Shown here: one piece after another, positions 1 through 12,800 of the stretch
How positions within the stretch are numbered: position 1 is the first letter of the stretch
Layout: the number at the start of each line of letters is the position of its first letter
Origin: Casuarina equisetifolia
Lineage: Eukaryota; Streptophyta; Magnoliopsida; Fagales; Casuarinaceae
Direction of reading: 5' to 3'
DNA: 64,000 nt
NCBI GenBank assembly: GCA_028551475.1
Contig: CM052360.1
Location: forward strand, 9,226,501-9,290,500
Made by a program: the position numbers and the translations under genes
Notes under the pieces: model-generated
The model's database searches: none
Told to the model about the DNA's origin: nothing
What the model saw: the letters and a program-made list of their open reading frames with translations, nothing else

Positions 1-1460
1 TATTTACATAACAAAAATCAGTGCAAAAACATGAACAAAACATTCTGTAAATTAAAAACATTAAGCTGTCACCAAAAATGTCTTCAAATCACAAAAGGAT
101 TGCACAAATCTGCACATCAGGGGGTCGAAGAGGTTCTGTCATAAAAACGGGGTGAAAAGGAGCTTCCACGTGCTGCCACGCGCCTCCGCCACACCCCGGC
201 CAGTCGCCGGTCATGCGCCGTCATGCGCCGCCACCATTCTTCACGAAAACCTCTAGAAATTGCCGGTCACGATCCCTGGACTGCCGATCTAACGAGATAT
301 CGCCCAAATCCGCAGCAAAACGACGTAGATCTAACGGAGAAGGCTCGGATGGCTTTCGCCGTTGTCGCCAGAAACCGCGTGAAACTGTTCCAATCTGCTA
401 TAGAAATGCCAGAAATCACTCTAGAAGCCCAGATCTGCTTTCAGATCGTCGAAAATCGCTATAAAACGGCCAGAAACTACACTTCAAACGCCGGTGATGG
501 GTTCTCGCCGGAAAAGACAATGGTGGTCGGCTGTCGCACGACCGCCGCATTCTACGCCTGAGACGCACGCTGTCGCGCGTCGTCTTTGAGCTCCGGCGAG
601 ATCCCCTTCCTCGATTCGTCCGCCGCCGGTCTTTTTCTCCCTTTCTCGGTTTCTCTCTCTCCTCCCCGATAAAAGCCCGACTCCCTTTTTTGTTTTGTTA
701 ATCGGCCTCTTTTTCTCTCCTGCGGTCCCACGTGTTTTCCACTCACGTGACCCACCTTTCTTTTTTCTTTTCTTTTCCTTCCAATTTTTGCTTATTTCCT
801 TACTTTTCTTCCATTTTGGGTTTGCTACCTAAAATAACAAAAACATACTTAAATACAATTAAATATAAATATCACTTAATAAAATTATATTAAATATAAC
901 CTAAAATAATAACAATAACTCTATATAAAATAAAGTTATCAATAGCTTTCTTGCAAAGTAAGCCAACCAACCACATAACAAAGGGTTATGGTGAGATAAA
1001 TTTTCTGCATGATAATATCTCCCCCATAGATATATAATGAGAGCATACGGGCTCAATACATACCATGTTCCCTTTCACATTTTCAACATTGTGCAGAAAT
1101 TTACAGCAAGATATATGATGAACCATTATCATAATATCACCACTATATGATCATAATTAAGAGTGCACAATACTATTACATTGACAGAAGTCAAAATTCA
1201 CAGTAGCACACATAGTTGCAAATTCATATTCACAGTAGGACCATGTCCAAAATTTAAATTCCAGCAACATAAGAGAGAAAAGATAGATCTTATAGAGCAT
1301 GTATTGTATGCTTAGGCAACCAAAAATTGGAAAGATCATACCAGATTTAATGAATCAAGAGCTCCCCCTGAGTAGTAGCACCTACCATTGTTGTAGAGTG
1401 GAGTTTGTAGCAAAGTTTGGAGTTTTGCAACGGAGTTTGGAGTTATGCAGCGGAATACCA
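1..1460. other. Left flank; GC-rich patch then AT-rich DNA, probably retroelement LTR
   Basis: No supported gene. Bases about 120-730 are much more GC-rich than the rest of the window, with repeated CGCCGG-type words and a pyrimidine-rich stretch at 600-780; from about 780 the DNA is strongly AT-rich. Open frames here overlap each other in different frames and show no known domain. The stretch lies just beyond the 3' (minus-strand) end of a copia element and its polypurine tract, so it may be that element's long LTR, which would leave through the left edge. No second copy is in the window to define LTR borders, so this is inference. Confidence 0.4.
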
Positions 1461-1613
1461 AGTAAACTCCCCCTCAAACTAGGAAGGGCCCCCTCTTGTT
1501 ACAAGAAAGGGAATGTTGATTGACAATGAAGGCTACTTCAATCATGAGATTGATGAAGAGCACATGTATGCCAATACATTAATGTAGTGATGCAGATTTT
1601 GCGAAAACTGGAC

Positions 1614-2155
1614 TTATAAAACATCTACATTACACATTCCTAACTCTCTTCTTAGATAACAAAACCTTTCTTTGTTTAGAGGTTTAGTAAAAATGTCAGC
1701 AAGTTGGTGAAGAGTGCTAACATATTCTATGGTGACATTTCCCTTAAGGGCATGATCCCTTATGAAGTGATGTCTAATCTCGATGTGTTTAGTGCGAGAG
1801 TGCTGAACAAGATTTTTTGTGAGGTTAATAGCACTTATGTTATCACACTTCAAAGGTATAGAACTTTGAAATGAATTAAAATCAGCAAGTTGATTTTTCA
1901 TCCAAAGAACTTGTGCACAGCAACTACCCAAAGCAATATATTCAGCTTCGGTAGTAGAGATAGCAACACTTTGTTGCTTCTTAGAGAACCATGAAACTAA
2001 CATATTTCCTAGAAATTGACATGTTCCACTAGTACTCTCACGATCAGTTTTGCAACCTGCATAATCTGCATCACTATATGCATGCAAATAAAATGATGAC
2101 TCTCTAGGATACCATATACCAAGCTTAGGTGTGTGCTTGAGATATCGAAAGATTC
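1614..2155 (-). pseudogene. copia RNase H domain (degraded)
   Basis: The reading frame contains the copia RNase H signature AYSDADYAGC, the SWFSKKQQSVAISTTEAEY block and the C-terminal block TKHIEIRHHFIRD followed by LADIFTKPL. In the element this domain removes the RNA strand from the RNA:DNA hybrid. A stop codon near 2,156 separates it from the reverse transcriptase frame upstream, and the joining segment (about 2,090-2,155) is readable only in another frame, so at least one frameshift is present as well. Confidence 0.9.
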
Positions 2156-2156
2156 T

Positions 2157-3095
2157 CTATACAGCAGCAAGATGACTCTCTTTAGGATCAGCTTGATACC
2201 GTGCACAAATACACACACTAAAAAGAATATCAGGTCGGGAAGTAGTGAGGTATAGCAATGATCCTATCATGCTTCTATAAGTCTTTTGATCAATGGAAGT
2301 ACCTTCCGGGTCAGCATGTATATAGGTAGAAGTACCCATAGGAGTGTCTATCTCTTTGACTTGATCAAAGTTGAACTTCTTAAGAAGTTCATATGTAAAT
2401 TTGCTTTGAGAGATAAAAATACCATGTGCTGTTTGCTTGATTTGCAATCCTAGAAAATAACTAAGTTCTCCCATCATGCTCATTTCAAATTCTTTCTTTA
2501 TAAGTTCAGCAAATTCAGTACATAAAGATGAATTAGATGAACCAAAAATGATGTTATCCACATATATTTGAACTAAGAGAATATCAGAATCATGTGACTT
2601 AATGAATAGAGTAGTGTCTACAGCACCCTTTTTGAAGTTGTTTTCCACCAAGTATGTACTCAAACGATCATACCAAGCTCTTGGAGCTTGTTTCAAACCA
2701 TACAATGCCTTAGTAAGTTTAAAAACATGATTTGGAAAAAAAGGATCTTCAAAACCAAGAGGTTGTTCAACATATACTTCCTCATTTATGTAGCCATTCA
2801 AAAATGCACTATTGACATCCATTTGAAACAATTTGAAATTCTTATGAGATGCATAAGCTAAAAGCATGCGAATGGATTCCAATCTAGCTACTGGTGCATA
2901 AGTCTCATTATAGTCTATACCTTCTTCTTGGTTATATCCTTGTGCAACAAGTCTAGCCTTATTTCTAACTATTGTTCCACGTTCATCCATTTTATTTCTA
3001 TATACCCATTTTGTTCCAATGATGGTTTTATTTTCTGGTCTAAGAGCTAATTTCCAAACTTTACTTCTTTGAAATTGATTTAACTCTTCTTGCAT
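2157..3095 (-). pseudogene. copia reverse transcriptase with altered active site
   Basis: The frame begins with the RVT_2 region ([32 protein letters not shown]), continues through [12 protein letters not shown] and [16 protein letters not shown], and reaches the catalytic box, which reads IYVDNIIFG instead of the family YVDD. The second catalytic aspartate is therefore asparagine, which should abolish polymerase activity. The frame ends in a stop just before RNase H. It overlaps the integrase frame by 16 bases in a different frame, consistent with an indel in what should be one polyprotein. Confidence 0.92.
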
Positions 3096-4837
3096 GGCAA
3101 TGATCCAATTACTATCAAGTAGTGCTTCTTTGATGTTCCTAGGTTCTTCTTGTGATAGGAATGCAACAATGCACAGATATTATAGGTTGAGGAACGAGTA
3201 CTGACCTTATCCAAGGAATTTCCAATAATATTAGTAGGAGTTACCTCATTTCGTACCCTTGGATAAGTGGGGTCTCTTTGCACATGTTCTTGCCACTCTT
3301 CCCTTTCATCTTGTATAATGCTAGCATCGAGAGAGTTGCTATCTTGAGCTTCCAGAAATGGTACAGATTCTGAATCTTTACTTGTACTAGAAGCATTGCT
3401 TTGTGAAGTGTCCAAAAGTGGTGCAAGCATTGGATTTTCATCTGCACATGTAATCAACCTTTCCCTTGCTTGGGAGTTAATAGTTTCATCAAATATTACA
3501 TGGACTGATTCCTCTACCACTAATGTTCTTCTATTTAGAATTCTAAATGCTTTGCTACTACTAGAGTATCCTAGAAAGATTCCTTCATCACTTTTGGAAT
3601 CGAATTTTCCCAAATTTTCTTTTCCATTATTATGCACAAAACACTTACAACCAAATATGTGAAAATATGCTACATTTGGCCTTTTTCCATAAAACAATTC
3701 ATATGGGGTTTTCTCTAATATAGGTCTGATCAGAACCCTATTTAAGATATAATATGCAGTATTTACAACTTCACCCCACAAATACATAGGCAAACTATTT
3801 TCACACAACATAGTTCTACCTAGTTCTTGTAGTGTTCTATTCTTTCTTTCCACTACACCATTTTGTTGTGGTGTTCTTGGTGTAGAAAAATTATGTTCAA
3901 TTCCATTTTTAGTGCAAAAATCTTCAAACTCATGATTCTTAAATTCTGTCCCATTATCCGTATGAATGCATTTGATTTTAGAATCTTTCTCATTTTGCAC
4001 CTTTTTACAAAACTTTTCAAACATATGAAAGGTTTCACTTTTATGTGCAATGCCAAATGTCCAAGTAAATCTAGAGTAATCATCAACAATTACAAACACA
4101 TAATACTTACCTCCAAGGCTTGTTGTCCGCATGGGTCCAAAGAGATCCATATGTATTAATTCAATTGGTTTTGTGGTTGTAACTAAATCTTTTGAATTAA
4201 AACTAGTCTTTGCATGTTTTCCTTTAATGCATGCATCACACACCACATTTTTGTCACATTTCAGTTCTGGCAGCCCTTTTACTAAGTCTTTTCTATACAA
4301 TTTTACAAGTTGTTTCACATTAATATGAGCCAATCTCTTATGCCACAACCAGCTACTATTGTCCAGATTTGCCACTAAGCATATTTCTTTGTTTTTGAAA
4401 TGTGTTAGATCTAGAACATATATATTTCCTAGTCTTTTTCCAAAAACAGCAGTCTTTTTATTTTTGCTAGATATTTTGCAGAAATTTGATCTAAACTTTA
4501 CTTTATGGTCCTTATCACATAGTTGACTAACACTTATGAGATTACGTTTCAATCCTTCTACATACAAGACATCATCAATCACAAAAGATGAGGATGAATT
4601 ACCTATAGTTCTTATACCTTTTATGATGCAAGAGGAATCATCTCCAAATGATACCGTTCCTTCATGTCTTGGGGCAATGGTTGAAAACAGCTTGGGATTT
4701 CTAGTCATGTGTTTGGAGCATCCGCTGTCCACAATCCATGTTTCCTTGCTGTAATCTATCTCCTTCACTGATTTCAAGCCCTGCAGAATAGAAAATAATC
4801 TTTGATTTTGTTGGTACCCATTTTTCTTTGGGTCCAT
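3080..4837 (-). pseudogene. copia protease and integrase region
   Basis: About 585 codons are open. Near the start is the retropepsin motif WIVDSGCSKHMT. It is followed by the pre-integrase zinc-binding region (WHKRLAHINV...CDACIKGKHA) and the integrase core with its DDE residues in LIHMDLFGPM, CIHTDNGTEFKNHEF and TPQQNGVVERKNRTL. The C-terminal part holds the GKRPNVAYFHIFGCKCFVH block and an acidic Ser-rich linker toward RT. Catalytic residues are present here, but neighbouring parts of the polyprotein are broken. The last about 40 residues have run out of frame. Confidence 0.92.
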
Positions 4838-6352
4838 GAGTGTTAGGGATCATTGTGCCTTTTGGCACCCATATTCTTTTAATCTTAAAGCTTCTACCAG
4901 ATTTCAATGGACATTTATCAATGGAATGACCAACATATTTACAATATGTGCATTTATCATATAAAGAAGTCATGCTATTTTTCTTTTCATAGAATTTAGT
5001 AAAAGGTTTTGCATCTACATTTGATCTATAGCCTATACCAGCCTTGTCATACATGCCTTGTTGTGATTGTAATATCTTTTCAAGCATAGCACTACCATTA
5101 GCAAACTTGTTCAGCAAGCATGTTGAGCTATTTAGTTTGTTTTCAAGCTCTTTCTTTAAGCATTCAATATTTGACAGCTTTATAGTTAAAGAATCAATTC
5201 CATTCTTCATATGCTCATGCTTTTCATTCAAATCAGAACACATACACATATTATCATTCATTTCAGATTTGTTTCCATGAGAAAAAATTGTTTCTTTTAG
5301 CTTTTTAATATCAATTTCATGCTTGAGTTTTCATTTATAGCTAGCTCATATTGATTCTTCATTTTCTCATGTTCTTCTACATTCAAACTTGATTTCTTTA
5401 ATTGGCATTCAAGCACATTCTTTTCAGATTGCATGCTGGATAGTTTTTCTTTTAGTAATTTATTTTCAGATTCTAATTCATGCAATCTATCAACTACTTC
5501 ATTGAATGTATCATTTAGCTCATTAAATAAAATATAATCTTGACACTTGTTAGATGTACTTACCTCATAGTTATCATAACCCTCCATTGCCATGAAACAT
5601 TGAAAGTTCCTTTCATCTTTTTCTTCATCAGAGGATGAGTTGTCTTCATCCCAAATAGGCATTGATTCACTCTTTTCAGCATGCCTTTCTATCCCCATGA
5701 AGCATACATTTGTTGTCTCCACTACTTCTTCATCCGAAGATGAGTCATCATCCTAAGTAGCCACCATTGCTTTCTTCTTAGACTTTCTATCCTTCTTTAC
5801 CTTCAAGGTTGGGCAGTTTGCTTTCATATGACCTAGTTTCTTGCACTCAAAGCAAAGATCATCAGTAGCCCTAGTTGCATTCTTACCTTTTGCTTTGTAG
5901 AACTTCCTTATTTTTCGAGCAAGTAATGCAACATCCTCATCAGAATCAGAATTATCATTATCATTTACAACAGTCTTAAAAGCAATATTTTTATTTATTT
6001 TCTTTGACTCTTCTATATCATGGATTCTTCTATTCATTTGAAGTTCATATGTTAATAGAGATCCTATCAATTCATCTAGCTTCATTGTATTCAGATTATT
6101 TCCTTCTTCGATGGCAGTTCTTTTAGCTTCCCAACTTGGATCTAAACATGCTAAAATCTTTTTGACTAATTTCTTGTTTGGATAAATCTCTCCTAGCAAT
6201 GTAAGTTTAGTAACAATATCAGAAAATCTATTATACATTTCAGAGATGCTTTCACCTGGTTTCATCACAAACAATTCATAGTTATGGATCAACATGTCAA
6301 TTTTAGAGTCTTTAACTTTTTCGGTTCCTTCATGCAAGACCTCTAATTTCAA
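4701..6352 (-). pseudogene. copia gag, three broken pieces
   Basis: Pieces at 6,352-5,753, 5,722-5,297 and 5,261-4,701. The first has the copia gag core (KVKDSKIDMLIHNYELFVMK, TAIEEGNNLNTMKLDELIG) and a CCHC zinc knuckle (CFECKKLGHMKANC), then a TAG where the related gag at 23.9 kb has a Trp codon. The second is a Glu/Lys/Leu-rich, probably coiled-coil segment. The third contains a second CCHC-like knuckle (CTYCKYVGHSIDKC) and runs into the protease. An indel near 5,290 separates the second and third pieces. The N-terminal third of gag is absent. Confidence 0.85.
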
Positions 6353-6616
6353 TTCAAGATTTAATCAATGACAGTCACGAGCAACTTTAATCATTGTTCA
6401 TAACCTTCCTTAGTAATGTTTGTATTGAATGGCTAAGTACACCACGTTAACTTATGGTTCTGAAGAAAGACCACTTTAATTAACTTCTACTATGAAAAAC
6501 TTACTAGAGTATTGGGTGCCCCATATTGCCTAGTCGAGAATGTAGAATTTGACCTAATATACCATCTAGCAAATCTATATTGTTATTCCTAATTAGTATT
6601 TCATTCTGTATTTCAG

Positions 6617-6658
6617 ACACAGCTGATGGTGGAATGCATAATGAGTCTTCGTGAAAAA
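6617..6658 (+). pseudogene. MADS-box gene, upstream copy: first 42-nt K-box exon
   Basis: Preceded by TGTATTTCAG and followed by GTATGC, the segment is exactly 42 nt, phase 0, and reads TQLMVECIMSLREK. MIKC-type MADS genes carry two 42-nt exons in the K-box/C region, and this peptide matches the usual (K)TQLMMES-x-LHEK block. The K-box forms coiled coils that mediate dimerisation of these nuclear transcription factors. The same exon occurs in the other copy at 49,673. The upstream K-box exon of this copy is not in the window, because a copia element abuts the intron at about 6,360. The exon itself is intact but its gene is incomplete. Confidence 0.85.
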
Positions 6659-8030
6659 GTATGCTATTGACATTGCTCCTTTGGGAACTTTACGTGGTAG
6701 AACCCACACATTGATGATAATTATTTAACTTGGATGTTCAAGGAAATGTTCTCTTAGTTTTTTATAATCCATAAAACACTAACATGATGTGATGAGCTAA
6801 GTTTACTTATTAATTGGATAATAGTTATATTATAAGACATCAATCACTTGTCAATTTTGTCTTATATATTAAATTGTCATTGTATCACATCTTTCTAATC
6901 CATACTTGGTTGAATGGTGACATCAACAATTTCTGAAGTTAGTCACCTCCAGGTTTTAAAAGAAATTATGACTGGTTGATATTGCTGCTTATCATACCAT
7001 AAAGTTATTTTCCTTAAGGCCTAGTATTTTTTGAAGTACACTTCTGTTGTAAGACCTTTCGGTTATTTCTATTCTATATGAAACCTTTCCTTCTTTAAGG
7101 GTCACAACATCTGATATTTGAATACCAAAATAGAATTGCATTTCCAATTATTCTTCTCCAAGCCCCCAACATTATATCATATTCTTAAACATATAAGACA
7201 GGCCAAAATCTTATTATTATTTCTAGCATTGAAAGATATTGTATTGACAAACGGTGTTGTGGATTGTGTCCTTTAGTTATCAACCCCGCTATGATTTGTT
7301 TCGTAGCTACCAACTTTAAAATCAGTTTCAACTCATACCTCGTGGTTCTGCCCAAAGTCATTTGGTAGGATGAATCCAAAACACCTTAATATTCTCACCT
7401 CACGGAATGGATCTAGGACATGTAACATGGATTGAACTATGTAGTATACTATGTTTGCCAGCCTTAATAGAATGTGTCCAAATATTTTTTGTCGTGGTAT
7501 TGAACTAATGACAATTTTCAAATTAGAAAACGTTGACGAGATCTTTTTACCTGCGGAGAGACTAGTATGGTCTTCAAAATAACACAATATTGTTTAAGTA
7601 TTAGGTCTCCATGTCTAAAACTGTGGGGATAGAATTAACTTACAAGATCGGGTGATGGAATACTAATGGGTGCAATGGAAGCTTAAGTACTCCTTAAATG
7701 ATCTAACCATGCCTAATCATTGGATTGCCCATTCTTTGACCAAATTGCAGATTATAGATTACAGGTAAAGTCTAGGCAAACAATAGAACATTGCAAAGAG
7801 GTGAATCCAAGTTAACACTTAACATGAAAGAAACGAATTGCTCAGGGATCTACATGAAATAGAGGACAAACAAAAAATGTAAAGACAAAAATTAAATAAT
7901 AAGAGAATTGACATGATTAGTTTATAAATGTGATTGTCTAAAATTATCAGTCTACAGCTTGTATATGTACTGTAGCTTGTAACTAGTAGGATTATTCTGA
8001 AGTGCATTATGTGTCACCTTTGTTGAACAA
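6659..8030 (+). other. Intron of upstream MADS copy
   Basis: AT-rich DNA between two recognised exons, collinear with 49,715-52,949 in the other unit (for example around 7,770-7,850 versus 51,270-51,350). The paralogue is longer because it carries a solo LTR at 51,395-52,694. No coding signal is seen. Confidence 0.7.
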
Positions 8031-8072
8031 GAAAGTAAGCTGAGGGAAGAAAACAAGCTGTTAGAGTGGGGG
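8031..8072 (+). pseudogene. MADS-box gene, upstream copy: second 42-nt exon, broken acceptor
   Basis: The segment reads ESKLREENKLLEWG over 42 nt and is followed by GTAAAA. This is the usual end of the MADS K-box (…EKMLREENKLLE…). The two bases before it are AA, not AG; the nearest AG would remove one base and shift the frame. In the paralogue the corresponding bases are a normal TAG. The exon is therefore recognisable but probably cannot be spliced correctly. Confidence 0.8.
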
Positions 8073-8184
8073 GTAAAAGCATAGGTAAAAGATAATGCCA
8101 GAGTAGCAATAGATTAAAATATTAGTAATAGTAAGGAAATGGAGAAAGCTAAATGATTTTGGGGTAATTTTGTGTTACTTACAG

Positions 8185-8382
8185 ATCGCAGAAATACAAA
8201 GTAGCAAAGCCAAAACTGAGGTGTTGTTAGGGTTAAGTAAGCAAGAAAACAAATACTTGCCTCATCCTTTGCAACAACCAACCCTTTGTTTGCTTCCCAG
8301 GCTACAGATGACAATTCATGTTGTGCTCGAAATTTCATGTTGGTTTCCATTGCCTGTTATGCTCAAAAGATGCTTCATATAA
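8185..8382 (+). pseudogene. MADS-box gene, upstream copy: last exon
   Basis: It follows a good acceptor (TTACTTACAG) and is in frame with the 42-nt exons. It begins IAEIQSSKAKTEVLLGLS and ends with TAA at 8,380-8,382. The other copy (53,105-53,266) aligns along its length: TEV-x-x-GLSK, NKYLPHPL versus NHLPLLP, and a shared MLK-x-CF end. This copy is 36 nt longer near its end. MIKC C-terminal domains are variable, so the function of this part is not predictable. It belongs to a gene with a broken upstream splice site. Confidence 0.78.
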
Positions 8383-9395
8383 GCTGCAATGGTGGAAAGA
8401 GCACCTCACACTTTGTTGGTTACCTTTCATTCATTTATGCGAGTGCTTGAAATGGCCTACCATGTACCATTTGAAAGATCGTTTCTAAGATGTGCCTCCT
8501 TTGCTCTTGAGTAATTCATTATCTTGTTTTATTGTTATTCATTAAGAGAATGAAATAATGCAAGGATACCATTGGTTGTTCTTGCTACTTATCTCCTACA
8601 TGATTATCTAGGTCATGAGACCTTTGACATTTTATCCCCGCTCAAACTATATCGTGTGCATATCCCTATTATTATCTATCATATGGAAGGCAGTTAAATA
8701 ATGAAAAATAGCCATATGGAAGTACGATACTTATTTATCCTATAAAGTTTAAATATCTCAAAATTGTAGACCCCTTAAAAGGTTAACCTAGATTTATAAT
8801 ATTATAAGAAAAATGCTTAACTTGATATTTTAAATGAACTTAAGATATATGCATATTAAGTGCAGAATATTATTACAAAATGCTTGGAATATGTGATCAA
8901 CCGAGACAATAATATTACCTTAAAGGAAAATGCAATATGGTATAAGCTTGAAGCAATTGAAATCGACATCTCCAACCTGTAATTGTGAATGACTAAATGG
9001 GATTATAGGTTGCAGTAGAAGAGCATGGGAGATTAGAAGAAATACCTAGTTGGTGGTAGCCATTTGGTCAAAAATTCCGTATGAACTCCTTTGGGGTTCA
9101 CTTTAGAAGTTGGGTGAGAGGATTAGACAATGTCTTCTCTCTTATAAAAACTCAGCTACTGATACTCCAAGCATTTCAAAGACATAAAAGCCATGGAACG
9201 CGAGTCGTATTTACTCACCTTTTTAACATCAATCCGCGTGCATGCTTAAAGGTTGATGACACTCCAACCGCATACTTTAGTCACCTACCCCAATGCATGT
9301 ACTTTCTAACAACTGACCTTTTCCGTTTCATTGCGTAGTGGCGGACTTTCACGTGTACCGGGTTTCTTCGGGAAGGTACTCTTTTTAGCCATGTA
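8383..9395 (+). other. 3' flank of upstream MADS copy, paralogous to 53.27-54.1 kb
   Basis: No gene seen. Scattered but ordered similarity to the region after the last exon at 53,266, for example TGTGATCAAC with AAGGAAAATGC near 8,890-8,930 versus 53,597-53,640. A third, partial copy of the same flank lies at 34,390-34,629. An open frame at 9,081-9,338 has no recognisable domain and no counterpart frame in the paralogue. Confidence 0.55.
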
Positions 9396-9895
9396 GTTAT
9401 GAAAATTACAGCAACTCGTGAGATTTATTGCATTCTCAATGGTTTGAACAAGGATAAATTAAAAAACGTAAGTTATTCTAAAGAAGATATAAAAATATGT
9501 GAGGCTTAATTGTTTGTTGTAACTAGAAAGCTATCTATGAAAAATACGAAAGTATGAGAGGTTGAATTATCTTTCAACTATGAAAAAGATATGAGATCAT
9601 TTATCATTCCTTCTCATGAAGGAACTTTGATTTCATTTTTTTTTCTAAAAATTCTTTATTAATTGGTTCTATCCATCTATTTGTTTTAATGTTCTCCAAC
9701 TGCTTTGTTGAATGTTCTACTGTCTTTTCTTGTGTCTTGTTAAGTTTACTCTTGACTCTTTGTATCTTTATGAGATTTCTTTTATGATGACAAGCAGCAA
9801 TTGACTTTTTTTTTTCCCTCTTCACTTCTCTTAACTTCACTCCATAAGCCTATATTGTGGGAGCCTTTGCTTTGACCCATTATTTTTGTCTTGGA
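9396..9895. repeat. Segment paralogous to 56,165-56,640
   Basis: Collinear with the second unit: both contain GGTTTGAACAAG, GATGACAAGCA, CAATTG and a GGGCCTTTG/GAGCCTTTG ending before a TTGGAAAG junction. In unit B this piece follows inserted LINE DNA (54.2-56.16 kb), which unit A lacks. Non-coding. Confidence 0.6.
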
Positions 9896-12800
9896 AAGAA
9901 TAAATAAATTGTAGCATATTTTATACAAAACAAACATCGGATTTACTACTTTTATTACAAACTTGCCAAGCCTACCACGCTATTCAAATCCACATCAATC
10001 TTTGTGTATTAGCCTTTTGAGCTACCAATTGTATTCTCTTTTCTCTTTCGTTGTAAGGACTCATGTGTTTTGAAAATTATCTAGTTATTGCCCCGTTACT
10101 ATATCTTCAATTAAAAGAACCAAATATTATGATAAATTAAAATCTTTTTTGTCATCACATCCTCAAGTACTACTTTTGCTTCAAAAATTTATAGTTGTCA
10201 CCTATCGACAATTGTAAAGGATTTTTTCTTTTGGTGTCTAATTTTGCTTTCTTATTAGATGGTATGAGAAAATTAAATAGTTTCTAACCAAACCTTAAAA
10301 GTGAGAATATCCAACAGCAAGTAATCATGCAAAATAAACCAAATAAGATGTAACATACATCTAAATAAACAACAAGAAAAGAATAGAGCATATGGATTTT
10401 AAAAGATTGATTAAATCCTCCAACCCACCTCCTTTAGCAAATGGCTAAAGGCTATCCTTTTCCTTTCAAATTGTAATTTTTCTAAGATATAGACAACAAG
10501 ATACAATCAAAGCTATGTATTTTGTCAAACTAAAAAGTAAGGGCAAAGAGAGGACGAAATGATGAAAACCCCCTAAAGTTATAGTGACAATTGATTCTAA
10601 GGTTTTAATGTCAAACTCTTAAAATGTAAATACAATAATAAAATGCCCAACCTAAGTATAAACACTTTTATATATAGTTAATATACAAGAAGAATCAAAG
10701 TTTGTCACAAAGTAACTAATTCAAGAGCTTTTAGAACAATTAGCACCAATTCTCTTTCATCTTTGGAAGGCTTCTGGCTTTCTCTTTCTTTGATTTAGTT
10801 TTATGAAGGAAGAATTAAGTTAATATTGAACCTAATCCAAATATCTTTTACCATTTAAGAGTATTATCATGCCATAAGTGTGTTCTTTGTTAAAATGATA
10901 TTGTATCCTGAAGTTTCCTTTAAATAATACAATGAACGTAAATCTATTATCAATTTGATTATTAGTAACTTGAAAATAATATACAAGCATGAATTGCCAT
11001 TTACACGTTTGATTATTACATAGAGGAATCTTCTATGGGAAGACCTAGGCCCTCTAAATAGCAAGGAGCTTAAGTTGCTAGAAATGCAATTGGGAATGTT
11101 ATTGAAGCAAATTGAATCTCTAAGGTTACATAAACCAACCCCCTTATCATATTGTAAAAAATTTATATATAATTATCCTTCCAATACTTCATCATTTCAC
11201 TACACCTTCTATACTATATGTAATCACATATTTTTATGGTAATTGTACAAGTTTATGTTTCACTTATTAGCATGAAGCTCTAGATTCAATACTAATATCA
11301 TAAGACAATTGACTACTAATGGATTAATCTTAAAAGTACTTCAAATTCTATCAAAATGTCAAACTTTATTAAGAATAGACATTCCATTTATAGATTTTTA
11401 TTATAATGGAAGCGACTCATCTTATGCTTTATAAATATTTTTCATATAGATATAATTAAATGTTCAATATAGATTTTCTATATAGATATTATTAGTTGAC
11501 CTTGCTTTAGGTATAATAAGCACATATGAATTTATTCAAATGTCTTGAGCAACCTAACAAAGAATGAGTTTGAATTGGAAAAATATTGTATTCCTAAACT
11601 TAATCTACTTACTTGACTCCTATTGTCAATTACGTAGCAAATGGTGTTAGACAATTAACATGATATATGCTCATTGTTAAGTAATACAACTAATATAAAT
11701 CCTATTTTATAAATCAAGCATACACAAAGTAATTTTTTTGACAAAGTCATAATAATTTTTTTTTGCTAACCAGCTAAAAAAAAAAGATACTAATAAAATT
11801 GGAGAATTTAAATATTACTTAATCATAATGAAATAATCCATAAGTTAGTAATAGGGAGTAGATATGATCTAACCATGAAAAATATATAATAGCTAAAGCA
11901 ATACAGATTACACATTCTTAAGGTAGATTAACAATAGTTGATTCAAGACTAAGTATTCTTGGACAACAAACATGACTAACAAAAATTATAAATCACACAA
12001 ACTAAATTGCCCTAAGGGGAGTTAAGTTAAGGTTTTTTTCAATATTTAAGTTTAATCCTCTTTGATTATTTAAGTTCAATATTTAGGTTTTTTTTTTACT
12101 ATGTATGTTTAAAATATGAGTATTCCTTGATTATTTTGATGATAGCAAAAAGAAAAGAACTCTCAAAATGATTTTTCATATTAGAAAAATGTGCTCAAAA
12201 GAAAATAACATAATATTATGTAATATAATATTTGCATAAAATATTCTATAAGTGTCATATGTTAATTTTTGGGAATAATTATTATTTTCTTGTTTGTATG
12301 ATCGAGCTAAGAATGAGTTGAATTAATTTTAGGTGATCCATAATTATATGTACAAGTAGATTGGCTAAAAAGATAAAATGAAAATTAATTGGCCCACACC
12401 CAAAATAGAGCTAAGGCCTATTAATAGACTTGGTTGAAATGAACATTTCAATATGTGAGAGCTTACCCTTTTCTTCTTATTCTTTGCTCTTTGCGTGACC
12501 TATTTGAACTAAATGTGACATCATATGAATAAAAAGCTAAGCATGAATTGAAAAAGAGTACTTAGGTTTTACTATTGATGTTAAGCGCAAGGAAAAAAGA
12601 CTAGGTAACTATATGGTGTACTCACATAATTGAACATTTTCTTTTTAAAATTTGAATCAAGTGTGACATCATATGAATGTAAAGGTTTGACACACCAACA
12701 GGAAAAGACTAGGTAATGGGTAGTCTTATGTTTAAATGAAAAGAGTAACTCATTTTCTTTATTTGTGGATTTCGTGTTCGTAATGAAATAAAAAAATAAA

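Larger units (their letters stand above)
1460..6364 (-). mobile_element. Ty1/copia retrotransposon, 5'-truncated and inactive
   Basis: Read right to left, the order is gag, protease, integrase, reverse transcriptase, RNase H, which is the Ty1/copia order (integrase before RT). Minus-strand purine runs at 1,468-1,476 and 1,372-1,379 are candidate polypurine tracts. The 5' LTR, primer-binding site and gag N-terminus are missing: homology starts abruptly near 6,360, where MADS-gene intron DNA begins. Frameshifts and stops break the coding region into six pieces. The integrase and gag style recalls the SIRE/Tork-type copia elements, but the lineage is not certain. Confidence 0.9.

Noticed and set aside
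213-561. Overlapping frames of 83 and 112 codons as a host gene
   Set aside because: Two frames are open at once because of high GC and few stops. No domain, no splice context, and the position suggests LTR or leader DNA.
3396-4754. Plus-strand frames within the left copia element
   Set aside because: Antisense shadows of the integrase frame, with no domain of their own.
9604-9840. Lys-rich minus-strand frame as a small gene
   Set aside because: Low-complexity composition from AAG/AAA-rich DNA, and not conserved as a frame in the paralogue at 56.4 kb.
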